A stretch of 64,000 nt of DNA, from assembly GCF_014654895.1 (NCBI RefSeq), contig NZ_BNBE01000001.1, positions 3,013,001 to 3,077,000 on the forward strand. The letters are read 5' to 3'. Position numbers and translations under genes: made by a program. Every line of letters begins with the position of its first letter. Positions within the stretch are counted from its first letter, which is position 1. The notes under the pieces were generated by a model. It worked only from the letters and a program-made list of their open reading frames with translations, did no database searches and was not told the DNA's origin. Positions 43,578-52,946 of this stretch are shown here, one piece after another. The DNA comes from Streptomyces filamentosus. GTDB lineage: Bacteria > Actinomycetota > Actinomycetes > Streptomycetales > Streptomycetaceae.

Positions 43578-44081
43578 TCAGGCGGAGCCTCCCGCGTCGT
43601 CGGAGGGGGGTCCGGGGGGTGCGTCGTCGTCGGGTCCCGCGATGACGGGGGAGGCGTGGTGGGACCAGATCCGCCACCCGTCGGGGGTCCTGCGGAAGGC
43701 GTTGGTGGCGACGACGAGCTGGCCGACGAGGGGGCCGAGCTCGGCGCCGTCCTCGGCGGGGCCGCCGCTGAGGATGTTCTCGGTGCAGGTGACGAGGGCG
43801 GTGTCGCCGGCCAGGGAGGTCCGGACGTCGGTGAGGAAGAACTGGATGTAGTCGGTGTGCGCCATGATCAGCGCGTACGAGCGGAGCACCTCGGCGCGGC
43901 CGGTGAGGACGGGCCAGCCGGGGTGGACGCAGGAGACGCCGGTGCCGCCGCCGTCGTCGAGCCACAGGTCTTCGAGGCCGTCGAAGTCCCCCTCCTCCAG
44001 CGCCGTGTAGAAGGCGGTGTTGGCGGCTTCCACGGCGGTCCGGTCGGCGGCGGTCCGGCCGGCCTCGTGCCCGGCGGTCAC
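43578..44081 (-). CDS. NTF2/SnoaL-like protein inside the folate operon
   Basis: 167 residues. An NTF2-like cone fold: AVEAANTAFYTALEEGDFDGLEDLWLDD...VSCVHPGWPVLTGRAEVLRSYALIMAHTDYIQFFLTDVRTSLAGDTALVTCTENIL...VATNAFRRTPDGWRIWSHHASPV. This resembles the nuclear transport factor 2 family proteins that use the fold for binding or catalysis; the pocket is not assignable. GTG 44081 overlaps the folP stop (GTGA), so it is translated with folP. A role in pterin handling is possible from position only. C-terminal 20 residues are disordered. Confidence 0.85.
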   Translation of the reverse strand: MTAGHEAGRTAADRTAVEAANTAFYTALEEGDFDGLEDLWLDDGGGTGVSCVHPGWPVLTGRAEVLRSYALIMAHTDYIQFFLTDVRTSLAGDTALVTCTENILSGGPAEDGAELGPLVGQLVVATNAFRRTPDGWRIWSHHASPVIAGPDDDAPPGPPSDDAGGSA

Positions 44082-44941
44082 CGGGCTCCTTCGACCGCGC
44101 GGGCGACGCGGACGGCGTCGGCGGTGGCGCGGACCTCGTGGACGCGGACGGCCCAGGCGCCCTCGTGGGCGGCGAGGGCGGAGACGGCGGCGGTGGCGGC
44201 GTCGCGCTCGCGGGCGGGCGGCGGGGCGGCGCCGGGGCGCGAGGTGAGGACGTGGCCCAGGAACCGCTTGCGGGAGGCGGCGACGAGGAGCGGGCGGCCG
44301 AGCGCGCGCAGCTCGGGGAGGTGGGCGACGAGGGCGAGGTCGTGGGGGGCCAGCTTGGCGAAGCCGAGGCCGGGGTCGATGACGATCCGCTCGGGGGCGA
44401 CGCCGCCGTCGACGACGGCCTCCATGCGGGTGCGGAGCTCGGTGACGACCTCGGTGACGACGTCCTCGTAGACGGCGAGGCCATTCATGTCCTGGCTGAA
44501 GCCGCGCCAGTGCATGACGACGAAGGGGACCTCGGCGGCGGCGACGGCGGGGACCATGCCGGGGTCGGCGAGGCCGCCGCTGACGTCGTTGACGAGGGCG
44601 GCGCCCGCCGCGACGGCGGCGCTCGCGACGGAGGCCCGCATGGTGTCGACGGAGACGGTGACGCCTTCGGCGGCGAGGCCGCGGACGACGGGGACGACCC
44701 GGCGGAGCTCTTCCTCCTCGTCCACCCGGGTGGCGCCGGGGCGGGTGGACTCGCCGCCGACGTCGACGAGGTCGGCGCCCTGGGCGACGAGGTCGAGGCC
44801 GTGCTTGACGGCGGCCGTGGTGTCGAACCAGCGGCCGCCGTCGGAGAAGGAGTCCGGGGTCACGTTGACCACGCCCATGACCGCGCAGCGGTCCCACTCG
44901 GGAAGGCCGAGGGGAGCGCCCCGGTCGATCGTCGTACTCAT
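44078..44941 (-). CDS. folP: Dihydropteroate synthase
   Basis: 287 residues. It joins pterin pyrophosphate with 4-aminobenzoate, the sulfonamide target. Motifs: MGVVNVTPDSFSDGGRW, VDVGGESTRPGATRVDEEEE, ALVNDVSGG, VIDPGLGFAK, LVAASRKRFLG, VRVHEVRATADAVRVA. ATG 44941 is the likely start, 6 nt after TACGCT, indicating a leaderless transcript. First gene of the minus-strand folate unit. Confidence 0.96.
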   Translation of the reverse strand: MSTTIDRGAPLGLPEWDRCAVMGVVNVTPDSFSDGGRWFDTTAAVKHGLDLVAQGADLVDVGGESTRPGATRVDEEEELRRVVPVVRGLAAEGVTVSVDTMRASVASAAVAAGAALVNDVSGGLADPGMVPAVAAAEVPFVVMHWRGFSQDMNGLAVYEDVVTEVVTELRTRMEAVVDGGVAPERIVIDPGLGFAKLAPHDLALVAHLPELRALGRPLLVAASRKRFLGHVLTSRPGAAPPPARERDAATAAVSALAAHEGAWAVRVHEVRATADAVRVARAVEGAR

Positions 44942-44947
44942 ATGACC

Positions 44948-44953
44948 AGCGTA
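44948..44953 (-). promoter_or_regulatory. Candidate -10 box of the folP operon (leaderless)
   Basis: TACGCT on the minus strand, exactly 6 nt before the folP ATG, identical in box and spacing to those at 4642 and 19747. Confidence 0.45.
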
Positions 44954-44978
44954 GGGCCCGGCGGGGCGGGGGGCGGTT

Positions 44979-46829
44979 TCAGGCCGGGCTGATCTCGTGG
45001 TCGCGGGCGCCCCGCACGGGCACGGCGTGGGCGCAGGGCCGGGGGGCCCTGGCGGGGCGGCGGCGGGCGAAGGGGCGGGGCAGGGCGAGGGTGAGGAAGC
45101 CTTCGGCCTGCATGGCGGCGAGGCCGATGCGGGGCAGGTCGCGGCCGGCGCGGTAGACGACGAAGCGGGGTTCCCAGCGCGGCTGGAACTTGGCGTTGAA
45201 CTTGTAGAGGGACTCGATCTGGAACCAGCGGGAGAGGAAGAGGAGGAGGCCGCGCCAGAGGCGGAGGACGGGGCCCGCGCCGATCCGCTCGCCGCGGGCG
45301 AGGGCGGAGCGGAACATGGCGAAGTTGAGGGAGACCCGCCGGATGCCGAGGCCGGGGGCTGCCTGGAGGGCGGCGACGATGAGCAGCTCGTTCATGCCGG
45401 GGTCGGCGGTGCGGTCGCGGCGCATGAGCTCCAGGGACATGCCGTCGGCGCCCCAGGGCACGAAGTGGATCATCGCTTTGAGGTCGCCGTAGGGGCCGGG
45501 GGCCTCGCCCTCGGGGGTGGCGAGGTGGGCGGTCGCTATGACGGCGTCGCCGTCGCCGGGGGCGCCGATGCGGCCGAGGGCCATGGAGAAGCCGCGCTCG
45601 GTGTCGGTGCCGCGCCAGGCGGCGGCGGCTTCGCGGACCCGGTCGAGTTCCTCGTCGTCGAGGTCGCGGACGCGGCGGACGCGCGTGGTGTAGCCGCCGC
45701 GTTCGATCCGCTTGACCATCTGGCGGACGTTGCGCATGGCGCGGCCGGAGAGGGAGAAGGCGTCGACGTCGATGACGGCCTCGTCGCCGAGTTCGAGGGC
45801 GTCGAGGCCGGTCTCGCGGGTCCAGACCTGGCCGCCGGTCTCGGAGCAGCCCATGACGGCGGGGGTCCAGGAGTGGGCGCGGGCCTCGTCCATGAAGCGT
45901 TCGATGGCGCCGGGCCAGGCCTCGACGTCGCCGATGGGGTCGCCGCTGGCGAGCATGACGCCGGAGACCACGCGGTAGCAGACGGCGGCCTTGCCGCTGG
46001 GGGAGAAGACGACGCCCTTGTCCTGGCGGAGGGCGAAGTGGCCGAGGGAGTCGCGGCCGCCGTGCCGTTCGAGGAGCTCGCGCAGCCGGGTCTCGTCCTC
46101 GTCGCTGAGGCGGGCGGCGGGGTGTTCGGGGCGGAGCGCGAGGTAGAGGGTGGTGAGGGCGGTGAGCATGCCGAGGGCGCCGAGGGAGTAGCCGACGGTC
46201 CAGTCGACCCCGTGGGTGTAGGCGACGGGGCCCTCGACGCCGAGGAGTCCGAGGAGGACGTGTTCGAGGCGGTCGGTGAGGCTGGGGTCGCCGACGACGC
46301 GGCGGGGGTGGGCGCTGACGACGACGAGGCCGAGGGCGATGGATCCGGCGCCCATGACGACGAAGTTGGCGAGGGCGCGCCAGCGGCTGCGGGGGTCGGG
46401 GAGGGCGGCGAACTGGGCGCGGTGGCGCAGCAGCAGGAGGAGCAGGCCGAGCGAGAGCAGCGAGCCGAGGACCGAGTGCCGCCAGACGAACTGGGCGACG
46501 GCGCCGAGCGGCAGGAGGAGGACGACGGCCCGCCAGGCGCGGCGCTTGTGGCGCTTGAGGCCGTGGGCGAGGAGGAGCAGCAGGACGCCGGCGCTCAGGG
46601 AGACGGCGGCGGACAGCGGTCCGAGGGTGCCGGGCAGGATCTCGGCGAGGGCGTGGACGCGGCTGGCGCGGAAGCGGGGGAAGACCCCGGCGGCGACGTC
46701 GAGGAGCCCGACGAGGGCGCAGCCGGTGCCGATGAGGGAGGGGACCCTCTCCGGGGCGGGGCCGTTCAGAATTCGCCGGACCCGAACCGGAACCGATGAT
46801 GTTTTGTCCCCATCTACCGTGACAGACAT
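44979..46829 (-). CDS. MprF-like membrane protein with phosphatidylglycerol lysyltransferase (DUF2156) domain
   Basis: 616 residues. About seven N-terminal helices (LIGTGCALVGLLDVAAGVF ... GYSLGALGMLTALTTLYLALR) precede a cytoplasmic DUF2156 domain of the tandem GNAT fold (residues about 260-590): DKGVVFSPSGKAAVCYRVVSGVMLASGDPIGD, GLDALELGDEAVIDVDAFSLSGRAMRNVRQMVKRIERGGY, MSLELMRRD...NELLIVAAL, SLYKFNAKFQPRWEPRFVVY. MprF proteins add an amino acid from aminoacyl-tRNA to phosphatidylglycerol and flip it. Here the helix count is lower than in MprF of Firmicutes, so synthesis more than flipping is inferred. Divergent from the exported esterase gene. Confidence 0.88.
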   Translation of the reverse strand: MSVTVDGDKTSSVPVRVRRILNGPAPERVPSLIGTGCALVGLLDVAAGVFPRFRASRVHALAEILPGTLGPLSAAVSLSAGVLLLLLAHGLKRHKRRAWRAVVLLLPLGAVAQFVWRHSVLGSLLSLGLLLLLLRHRAQFAALPDPRSRWRALANFVVMGAGSIALGLVVVSAHPRRVVGDPSLTDRLEHVLLGLLGVEGPVAYTHGVDWTVGYSLGALGMLTALTTLYLALRPEHPAARLSDEDETRLRELLERHGGRDSLGHFALRQDKGVVFSPSGKAAVCYRVVSGVMLASGDPIGDVEAWPGAIERFMDEARAHSWTPAVMGCSETGGQVWTRETGLDALELGDEAVIDVDAFSLSGRAMRNVRQMVKRIERGGYTTRVRRVRDLDDEELDRVREAAAAWRGTDTERGFSMALGRIGAPGDGDAVIATAHLATPEGEAPGPYGDLKAMIHFVPWGADGMSLELMRRDRTADPGMNELLIVAALQAAPGLGIRRVSLNFAMFRSALARGERIGAGPVLRLWRGLLLFLSRWFQIESLYKFNAKFQPRWEPRFVVYRAGRDLPRIGLAAMQAEGFLTLALPRPFARRRPARAPRPCAHAVPVRGARDHEISPA

Positions 46830-46993
46830 CGTTTCCCGCGCTTCCCGTGCTTCCGTGGTCGATTTCCGGCCCCGGGCCGGGGCGTTCCTTAGGACGGGGC
46901 CGGGCGGGGTCGGGTTCATCCGGGTACGGGAAATTCTCAGGAAGTCGTCGGGACGTCCGGGAAGTCGGAAGACGAGGAAGGTTCGGACGTCTC

Positions 46994-48106
46994 ATGGGTC
47001 TCACCAGCGGCACAACGCTCGTCACGGCGGTGGCGGCGGCCGTCGTGCTGTTCTCGGTCACGGTGCTGCTGTGGCCCCGGCTGGCCCGGCGGGGCTGGCG
47101 GCCGGTGGCCGGCCGGGTCGGGCTGCTGCTGGCGACGCAGCTGGCGCTGTTCGCGGCGGTGGGTCTGGCGGCGAACCGTTCCTTCCTCTTCTACGGCTCG
47201 TGGGCGGACCTCTTCGGCCAGGAGCAGGAGATGGGGGTGGTCGTCGACCACGGCGCCGCCTCGAAGGACGTCCGCGTCGTGGGGAAGCGGGCCCTGGACG
47301 TGCCGGGCGGCGCGCGGCCGTCGGTGGGCGGGCAGATCCAGCAGGTGGTGGTCCGGGGCGACCGGTCGGGCATCACCTCGCCGGCCTTCGTCTACCTGCC
47401 GCCGGAGTACTTCCAGGAGCGGTACGCGAAGCGGACGTTCCCGGCGGCGGTGGTCCTGACGGGGTATCCGGGCACGGCGGAGAACCTGATCAAGGGGCTG
47501 AAGTACCCGCGGACGGCGTACCTCCAGGCGAAGGAGGGCCGGATGCAGCCGATGGTCCTGGTGATGCTGCGGCCGACGGTGGCGCCGCCGAGGGACACCG
47601 AGTGCGTGGACGTGCCGGGCGGCCCGCGGACGGAGACCTTCTTCGCCGAGGACCTGCCGCGGGCGGTCTCGGAGACGTACCGGGTGGGGACGAAGCCCCG
47701 GAACTGGGGCTTCATGGGGAACTCGACGGGCGGCTACTGCGCCCTGAAGATCGCGCTGCACCACCCGGACCGGTTCGCGGCCGGGGCGGGCTTCTCCGCG
47801 TACTACAAGGCGGCGGAGGACGTGACGACGGGCGACCTGTTCCACGGCGACCGGGGGCTGCGGCAGCGCGCGGACCTGCTGTGGAGCCTGGACCACCGGC
47901 CGCAGCCCGCGTCCTCGTTCCTGGTGACGACGTCGCGGTCCGGCGAGGGGAACCTGAAGGGGACGCGGGACTTCATCGCCAAGGTGAGGAGCCCGGCGCG
48001 GGTCTCCTCGATCACGCTGGAGAGCGGCGGGCACAACTTCACCACCTGGAACCGGGAGATCCCGCCCGGCCTGGTGTGGATGAGCGGGAAGCTCCGCGCG
48101 GACTGA
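46994..48106 (+). CDS. Exported alpha/beta-hydrolase esterase, mycolyltransferase-like
   Basis: 370 residues. Two N-terminal helices (about 5-25 and 40-60) and a catalytic domain outside. The fold is that of esterase D/antigen 85: FVYLPPEYFQERYAKRTFPAAVVLTGYPGTAENLIKG, nucleophile elbow FMGNSTGGYCALKIAL, and catalytic His in SGGHNFTTWNREIP. Likely an acyl esterase or transferase acting on cell-envelope lipids; no acyl substrate can be inferred. ATG 46994 is preceded by AGGAAGG, but 12 nt away. Divergent from the MprF-like gene (164-bp gap with no recognised motif) and convergent with the osmoprotectant ATPase. Confidence 0.83.
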   Translation: MGLTSGTTLVTAVAAAVVLFSVTVLLWPRLARRGWRPVAGRVGLLLATQLALFAAVGLAANRSFLFYGSWADLFGQEQEMGVVVDHGAASKDVRVVGKRALDVPGGARPSVGGQIQQVVVRGDRSGITSPAFVYLPPEYFQERYAKRTFPAAVVLTGYPGTAENLIKGLKYPRTAYLQAKEGRMQPMVLVMLRPTVAPPRDTECVDVPGGPRTETFFAEDLPRAVSETYRVGTKPRNWGFMGNSTGGYCALKIALHHPDRFAAGAGFSAYYKAAEDVTTGDLFHGDRGLRQRADLLWSLDHRPQPASSFLVTTSRSGEGNLKGTRDFIAKVRSPARVSSITLESGGHNFTTWNREIPPGLVWMSGKLRAD

Positions 48107-48114
48107 CCGGGGGC

Positions 48115-49089
<975 letters not shown>

Positions 49090-49247
49090 GGGCCCATTCT
49101 GTCCCCTCCTCACCCGGCGTGTGTGAAGGCCGTGTTGCCGCGACGTGGCGGATCGGCGGCGCGGGCTCCGGATGCCGCCCCGTTGTCGGTGGCGGGGGTT
49201 AGGGTCGTCAGACACGCGTTCTAGCGACGGCCTGGGGGGAGGTCCGG

Positions 49248-49934
49248 ATGAGCCCGTCGAACTGCCTGGTCGCCAACGACTGGGTCTGCGGGGAGTACCT
49301 GCGCACCCGCCGCGGGGAGCTGACCGACGCCCTGGTCCAGCACGTCGGCCTCACCGCCGCCTCCGTGGCGATCGCGCTGCTCGTCGCCCTGCCGCTCGCC
49401 CTCCTCGTCCGGGCCCGCCCGCGGTTCGCCGCCCCGGTCCTCGGTCTGACCACCCTGCTCTACACGGTGCCGTCGCTCGCCATGTTCTCGCTGCTGCTGC
49501 CCGTCTTCGGACTCTCCTCCGCCCTCGTCGTCACCGGCCTGGTGCTCTACGCCCTGACGATCCTGGTGCGGAACGCCCTGGCGGGCCTCGAAGCCGTCCC
49601 CGCCGAGACCCGGGAGGCCGCCCGCGGCCTCGGCTTCGGCCCCTGGCGCCTGCTCTGGCAGGTCGAACTGCCGCTCGCCCTGCCGGTCCTGATGGCCGGC
49701 GTCCGGATGGCCACCGTCTCCACGATCGCCCTCACCACCATCGGTTCGGTCGTCGGCCGCGGCGGCCTCGGCAACCTCATCGAGGACGCCCTCCCCACCT
49801 TCTTCAAGGCGCAGGTCCTCGCCGCCTCCGTGCTCTGCGTGCTCCTCGCCGTCGTCGCCGACCTGCTGCTCCTGGGCGTCCAGCGGCTGCTGACGCCCTG
49901 GGCCCGGGACCGGGGCGCGCCGGGGGGTGGGTGA
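49248..49934 (+). CDS. Osmoprotectant ABC importer permease 1 (ProW/OpuCB type)
   Basis: 228 residues with five to six helices and the EAA loop ETREAARGLGFGPWRLLWQVELPLALPVLMAGVR, followed by TTIGSVVGRGGLGNLIEDAL. It is a BPD-type inner-membrane permease that forms a heterodimer with the next gene product. ATG 49248 has GGAGGTCC 5 nt upstream. Its stop lies 10 nt before the chosen start of permease 2, so the genes are co-transcribed. Confidence 0.9.
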   Translation: MSPSNCLVANDWVCGEYLRTRRGELTDALVQHVGLTAASVAIALLVALPLALLVRARPRFAAPVLGLTTLLYTVPSLAMFSLLLPVFGLSSALVVTGLVLYALTILVRNALAGLEAVPAETREAARGLGFGPWRLLWQVELPLALPVLMAGVRMATVSTIALTTIGSVVGRGGLGNLIEDALPTFFKAQVLAASVLCVLLAVVADLLLLGVQRLLTPWARDRGAPGGG

Positions 49935-49944
49935 GGTGGGGGTC

Positions 49945-50613
49945 GTGACGGACGCGTGGACCTGGCTCACCACCGGCGCGCACTGGACCGGGGAGGAGGG
50001 CGTCGCCGCCCGCCTCGCGGAGCACGCCTACGTGAGCGGGCTCGCGCTGCTGATCGCCGGCGCGGTCGCGCTGCCGCTCGGGCTGTGGCTCGGCCACCTC
50101 GGCCGCGGCGGCGCGCTGGCGGTCAACGTGTCGAACGTGGGGCGGGCGGTCCCGGTCTTCGCCGTCCTCGCCCTCTTCATGGTCTCCCCGCTGCGGAACG
50201 CGGGCTACGTGCCGACCGTGACCGCCCTGGTCCTCTTCGCGGTGCCGCCGCTGCTGACCAACGCGTACGTGGGCGTGCGCGAGGTGGACCGGGCTGCCGT
50301 CCGGGCGGCCAGGGGCATGGGGATGACGGGCGGCCAGGTCTTCACCCGGGTCGAACTCCCGCTCGCCGCGCCCGTGGTGATGACCGGGGTGCGGTCCGCC
50401 GCCGTGCAGGTGGTCGCCACCGCGACCATCGCCGCCATGGTCGGCCAGGGCGGCCTCGGCCGGATCATCACGGCCGGCTTCGCGCTCTACGACACCGCGC
50501 AGGTGGTGGCGGGCGCCGTGCTGGTGGCGCTGCTCGCCCTCGTGGTGGAGGGGCTCCTCGTGGGCCTGGACCGGCTCCTGGTGCCCCGGCCGCCCCGGAC
50601 GCCCCGCACATGA
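49945..50613 (+). CDS. Osmoprotectant ABC importer permease 2 (OpuCD type)
   Basis: 222 residues, five to six helices, EAA loop DRAAVRAARGMGMTGGQVFTRVELPLAAPVVMTGVR and ATIAAMVGQGGLGRIITAGFALYD. Partner of permease 1. Possible GTG starts at 49927, 49936 and 49945; the last was chosen since GAGGTGGGGG lies 2-8 nt upstream, while the first would overlap the upstream gene by 8 nt. The following binding-protein gene starts 33 nt after the stop. Confidence 0.88.
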   Translation: MTDAWTWLTTGAHWTGEEGVAARLAEHAYVSGLALLIAGAVALPLGLWLGHLGRGGALAVNVSNVGRAVPVFAVLALFMVSPLRNAGYVPTVTALVLFAVPPLLTNAYVGVREVDRAAVRAARGMGMTGGQVFTRVELPLAAPVVMTGVRSAAVQVVATATIAAMVGQGGLGRIITAGFALYDTAQVVAGAVLVALLALVVEGLLVGLDRLLVPRPPRTPRT

Positions 50614-50646
50614 CGTACCGAACACCGAAAGCGAAGGGCTGAACTC

Positions 50647-51621
50647 GTGAACAGGATCTCGCGCGCCACGGGCGCGCTGCTGGGCGCCGCCGCGCTGGCC
50701 GTCTCCCTCGCCGCCTGCGGCGGCGACAGCCTGGAGCAGGGCAAGGAGAAGACCTCCGGCGGCTCCGGCGGCGGCAAGGGCTCCCTGGTGGTGGGCGCCG
50801 CCGCCTTCACCGAGTCGAAGGTGCTCGCCGAGCTGTACGCGCAGGTGCTGCGCGACGCGGGGTACACGACCTCGGTCACCACCGTGAAGAACCGGGAGCT
50901 CTACGAACCCGCCCTGGAGAAGGGCGAGATCGACGTCGTACCGGAATACGCGGCGACGCTCGCGGAATTCCTCAACGCGAAGGCGAACGGCCCGAAGGCG
51001 CCCGAGGAGAAGCCGGTCGCCTCCGGTGACGTGAAGGCCACCGTCGACGCGCTCCGCACGCTCGCGCAGCCGCGCGGACTGAAGGTCCTGGAAGCGGGGG
51101 AGGCGGTCGACCAGAACGCCTTCGCGGTGTCGAAGGAATTCGCCGCGAAGAACAAGCTCACCACCCTTTCCGATCTCGGCGCGGCGAAGATCGGGGTGAA
51201 GATCGCGGCGGGCGACGAATGCGCGGTCCGCCCCTTCTGCGCCCCCGGTCTGAAGAAGACCTACGGCATCGACGTGACGGGGATCGACCCCAAGGGCGTC
51301 GGCACCCCGCAGGCCAAGCAGGCCGTCGCGGACGGCGTGGACCAGCTGGTCCTGACCACCACCACGGACGCCACGGTGGAGAGTTTCGGACTGGTCTTCC
51401 TGACGGACGACAAGAAGCTCCAGAACGCCGACAACGTGCTGCCGGTGGTGAACGAGAAGGAGGCCGGGACGCCCGAGGTCGCCGCCGCCCTCGACAAGAT
51501 CACCAAGGTGCTGACCACGGCGGATCTCGCCGAACTCAACCGCAAGGTCGACGCCGAGCGGGCGAAGCCGGAGGACGTCGCCGCCGCTTATCTGAAGGAG
51601 AAGGGGCTGGTCGGCAAGTAG
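50647..51621 (+). CDS. Osmoprotectant ABC importer, substrate-binding lipoprotein (OpuCC/OsmF type)
   Basis: 324 residues. Lipoprotein signal with lipobox LAAC (Cys at about 24), Ser/Gly linker, then the betaine/choline-binding OpuAC fold: VVGAAAFTESKVLAELYAQVLRDAGYTTSVTTVKNRELYEPALEKGEIDVVPEYAATLAEFLN, later VLPVVNEKEAGTPEVAAALDKI. It captures betaine-type osmolytes outside the membrane and passes them to the two permeases. Final gene of the three-gene unit on the plus strand. GTG start with GAAGGG 8 nt upstream. Confidence 0.92.
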   Translation: MNRISRATGALLGAAALAVSLAACGGDSLEQGKEKTSGGSGGGKGSLVVGAAAFTESKVLAELYAQVLRDAGYTTSVTTVKNRELYEPALEKGEIDVVPEYAATLAEFLNAKANGPKAPEEKPVASGDVKATVDALRTLAQPRGLKVLEAGEAVDQNAFAVSKEFAAKNKLTTLSDLGAAKIGVKIAAGDECAVRPFCAPGLKKTYGIDVTGIDPKGVGTPQAKQAVADGVDQLVLTTTTDATVESFGLVFLTDDKKLQNADNVLPVVNEKEAGTPEVAAALDKITKVLTTADLAELNRKVDAERAKPEDVAAAYLKEKGLVGK

Positions 51622-51738
51622 GCGCCGGAGAGGGGAAGTCGGTCCGAAGCGGAAGCGGAACGCGGTCTCGCCGATTCCGTCGTCGAGAAGTGGCCAAGAG
51701 ATTGCCGGGCCGACCCCCCACGCCGTCCCTACGCACGG

Positions 51739-51744
51739 TAAATT
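51739..51744 (+). promoter_or_regulatory. Candidate -10 box for the coiled-coil membrane protein gene (leaderless)
   Basis: TAAATT ends 7 nt before ATG 51752, in an AT-rich pocket unusual for this window; no ribosome site lies between. Confidence 0.45.
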
Positions 51745-51751
51745 TCAGGCC

Positions 51752-52891
51752 ATGCCACGTGGACGTCACCGCCATTCCCCGCCTCTGCACAAGCTGATGC
51801 CGCCTTCCGCGGTCGCCGGCGCCGCGGTCGTCTGCGCCGCGGCCGCCTGGATCCCCGGGGAACTCGTGGTCGTGCGGCTGCTCGCCGTCGCGGCGGCGGC
51901 CGCCGCCGTCACCGGTGCCGTCCTCATGCGCGGCTGGGACCGCAGCGCCGGCCACCAGGTCGCCGAACTGACCCGCGCCCGCACCGCCGACCAGTGGAAG
52001 GCCGAGGAGCGCCTCGCCGAACTGGAGGCGGACCTGGAGGAGTCCCGCGCCCTGCGCATCCGCCTGGACGCCAAGCTCCGCGCCAAGCGCGTCGAACTGG
52101 CCGGGCTGCGCGGCGAGCACGCCGACCTGCTGCGCCGCTACGCGACCGCCGAGACCGAGCGGGCCAGTGCCCTGGAAGGCCGCCGCGTCCTGGCCCGCGC
52201 GAAGGCCGACGCCCCCAAGGAGCTGACCGCCGCCGGTCCGGCGCCCACCCCGGAGGCGTACCGCGCCGCCGCCGAGGCCCTGCGCGACCTGCCCCGCAAC
52301 GCCGCCGCCCAGCGGGCGCGCCGCACCGCGGAGGCGGCCCGCGCCCGCGACCTCGCCGAGCGCGCCGCCGAGACCGAGGAGCCGCGCGGCCGGCACGCCG
52401 CCGAGCAGCACGCCCGCCCGGCCGGCCAGGACGCCCCGGCGGCCCTCGCCCCGGCCACCGGCACGAAGGCCCTCGCCCCGGCGCCCCCGGAGCAGGACCG
52501 GACCCCGGCGGTCCCGGCGGCCAGCGCGATCGTCCCGTACGCGGCCCGCCGTCCCGTCCCGCGCACCGAGGGCGGTTTCGACTTCTTCGGCACGCAGAAG
52601 GCGGCGGCCATCGAGGCCGTCCAGGACACCGACCTCGCCGACGTGGTGGGCGAGGAGGTCCTGGAGGAGGCCCGCGCGGCGGCCGTCCGGCCCGCGCTCC
52701 TGACCCCGGTCCCGCCGCCCGCCCCCGCCGGGGGGACCCCGGCCGGCGCGCCCGCCGACGCCGATGCCGATGGGCCCGTCGTGGCCCGCCCGTCGGCGGC
52801 CGGTCCGATCGGCCAGGTCATCGACCTGACGGCGCACGACGAGACCGAGCAGCTCGACGTCGCCGAACTCCGCGGGGCCGTCAACCGGTGA
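51752..52891 (+). CDS. Membrane-anchored coiled-coil protein of unknown function
   Basis: 379 residues. Two hydrophobic segments (about 18-34 and 38-58) are followed by a charged coiled coil (about 70-140, QWKAEERLAELEADLEESRALRIRLDAKLRAKRVELAGLRGEHADLLRRYATAE) and an Ala/Pro-rich disordered part. There is a short conserved-looking island, EGGFDFFGTQKAAAIEAVQDTDLADVVGEEVLEEAR, and a C-terminal IGQVIDLTAHDETEQLDVAELR. I recognise no domain. Codon use is normal for the window, so it is a real gene. It may be an envelope or division scaffold, but that is a guess from architecture. Confidence 0.8.
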   Translation: MPRGRHRHSPPLHKLMPPSAVAGAAVVCAAAAWIPGELVVVRLLAVAAAAAAVTGAVLMRGWDRSAGHQVAELTRARTADQWKAEERLAELEADLEESRALRIRLDAKLRAKRVELAGLRGEHADLLRRYATAETERASALEGRRVLARAKADAPKELTAAGPAPTPEAYRAAAEALRDLPRNAAAQRARRTAEAARARDLAERAAETEEPRGRHAAEQHARPAGQDAPAALAPATGTKALAPAPPEQDRTPAVPAASAIVPYAARRPVPRTEGGFDFFGTQKAAAIEAVQDTDLADVVGEEVLEEARAAAVRPALLTPVPPPAPAGGTPAGAPADADADGPVVARPSAAGPIGQVIDLTAHDETEQLDVAELRGAVNR

Positions 52892-52897
52892 CTCCGA

Positions 52898-52933
52898 GCG
52901 AAGGCCCCCCTCCTCCGGGAGGGGGGCCTTCGC
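52898..52933. terminator. Two-way terminator between convergent genes
   Basis: GCGAAGGCCCCCCTCC (52898-52913) pairs perfectly with GGAGGGGGGCCTTCGC (52918-52933), a 16-bp stem with the tetraloop TCCG, 6 nt after one stop and 13 nt before the other. Confidence 0.88.
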
Positions 52934-52946
52934 CGTGCCGCCCGCC

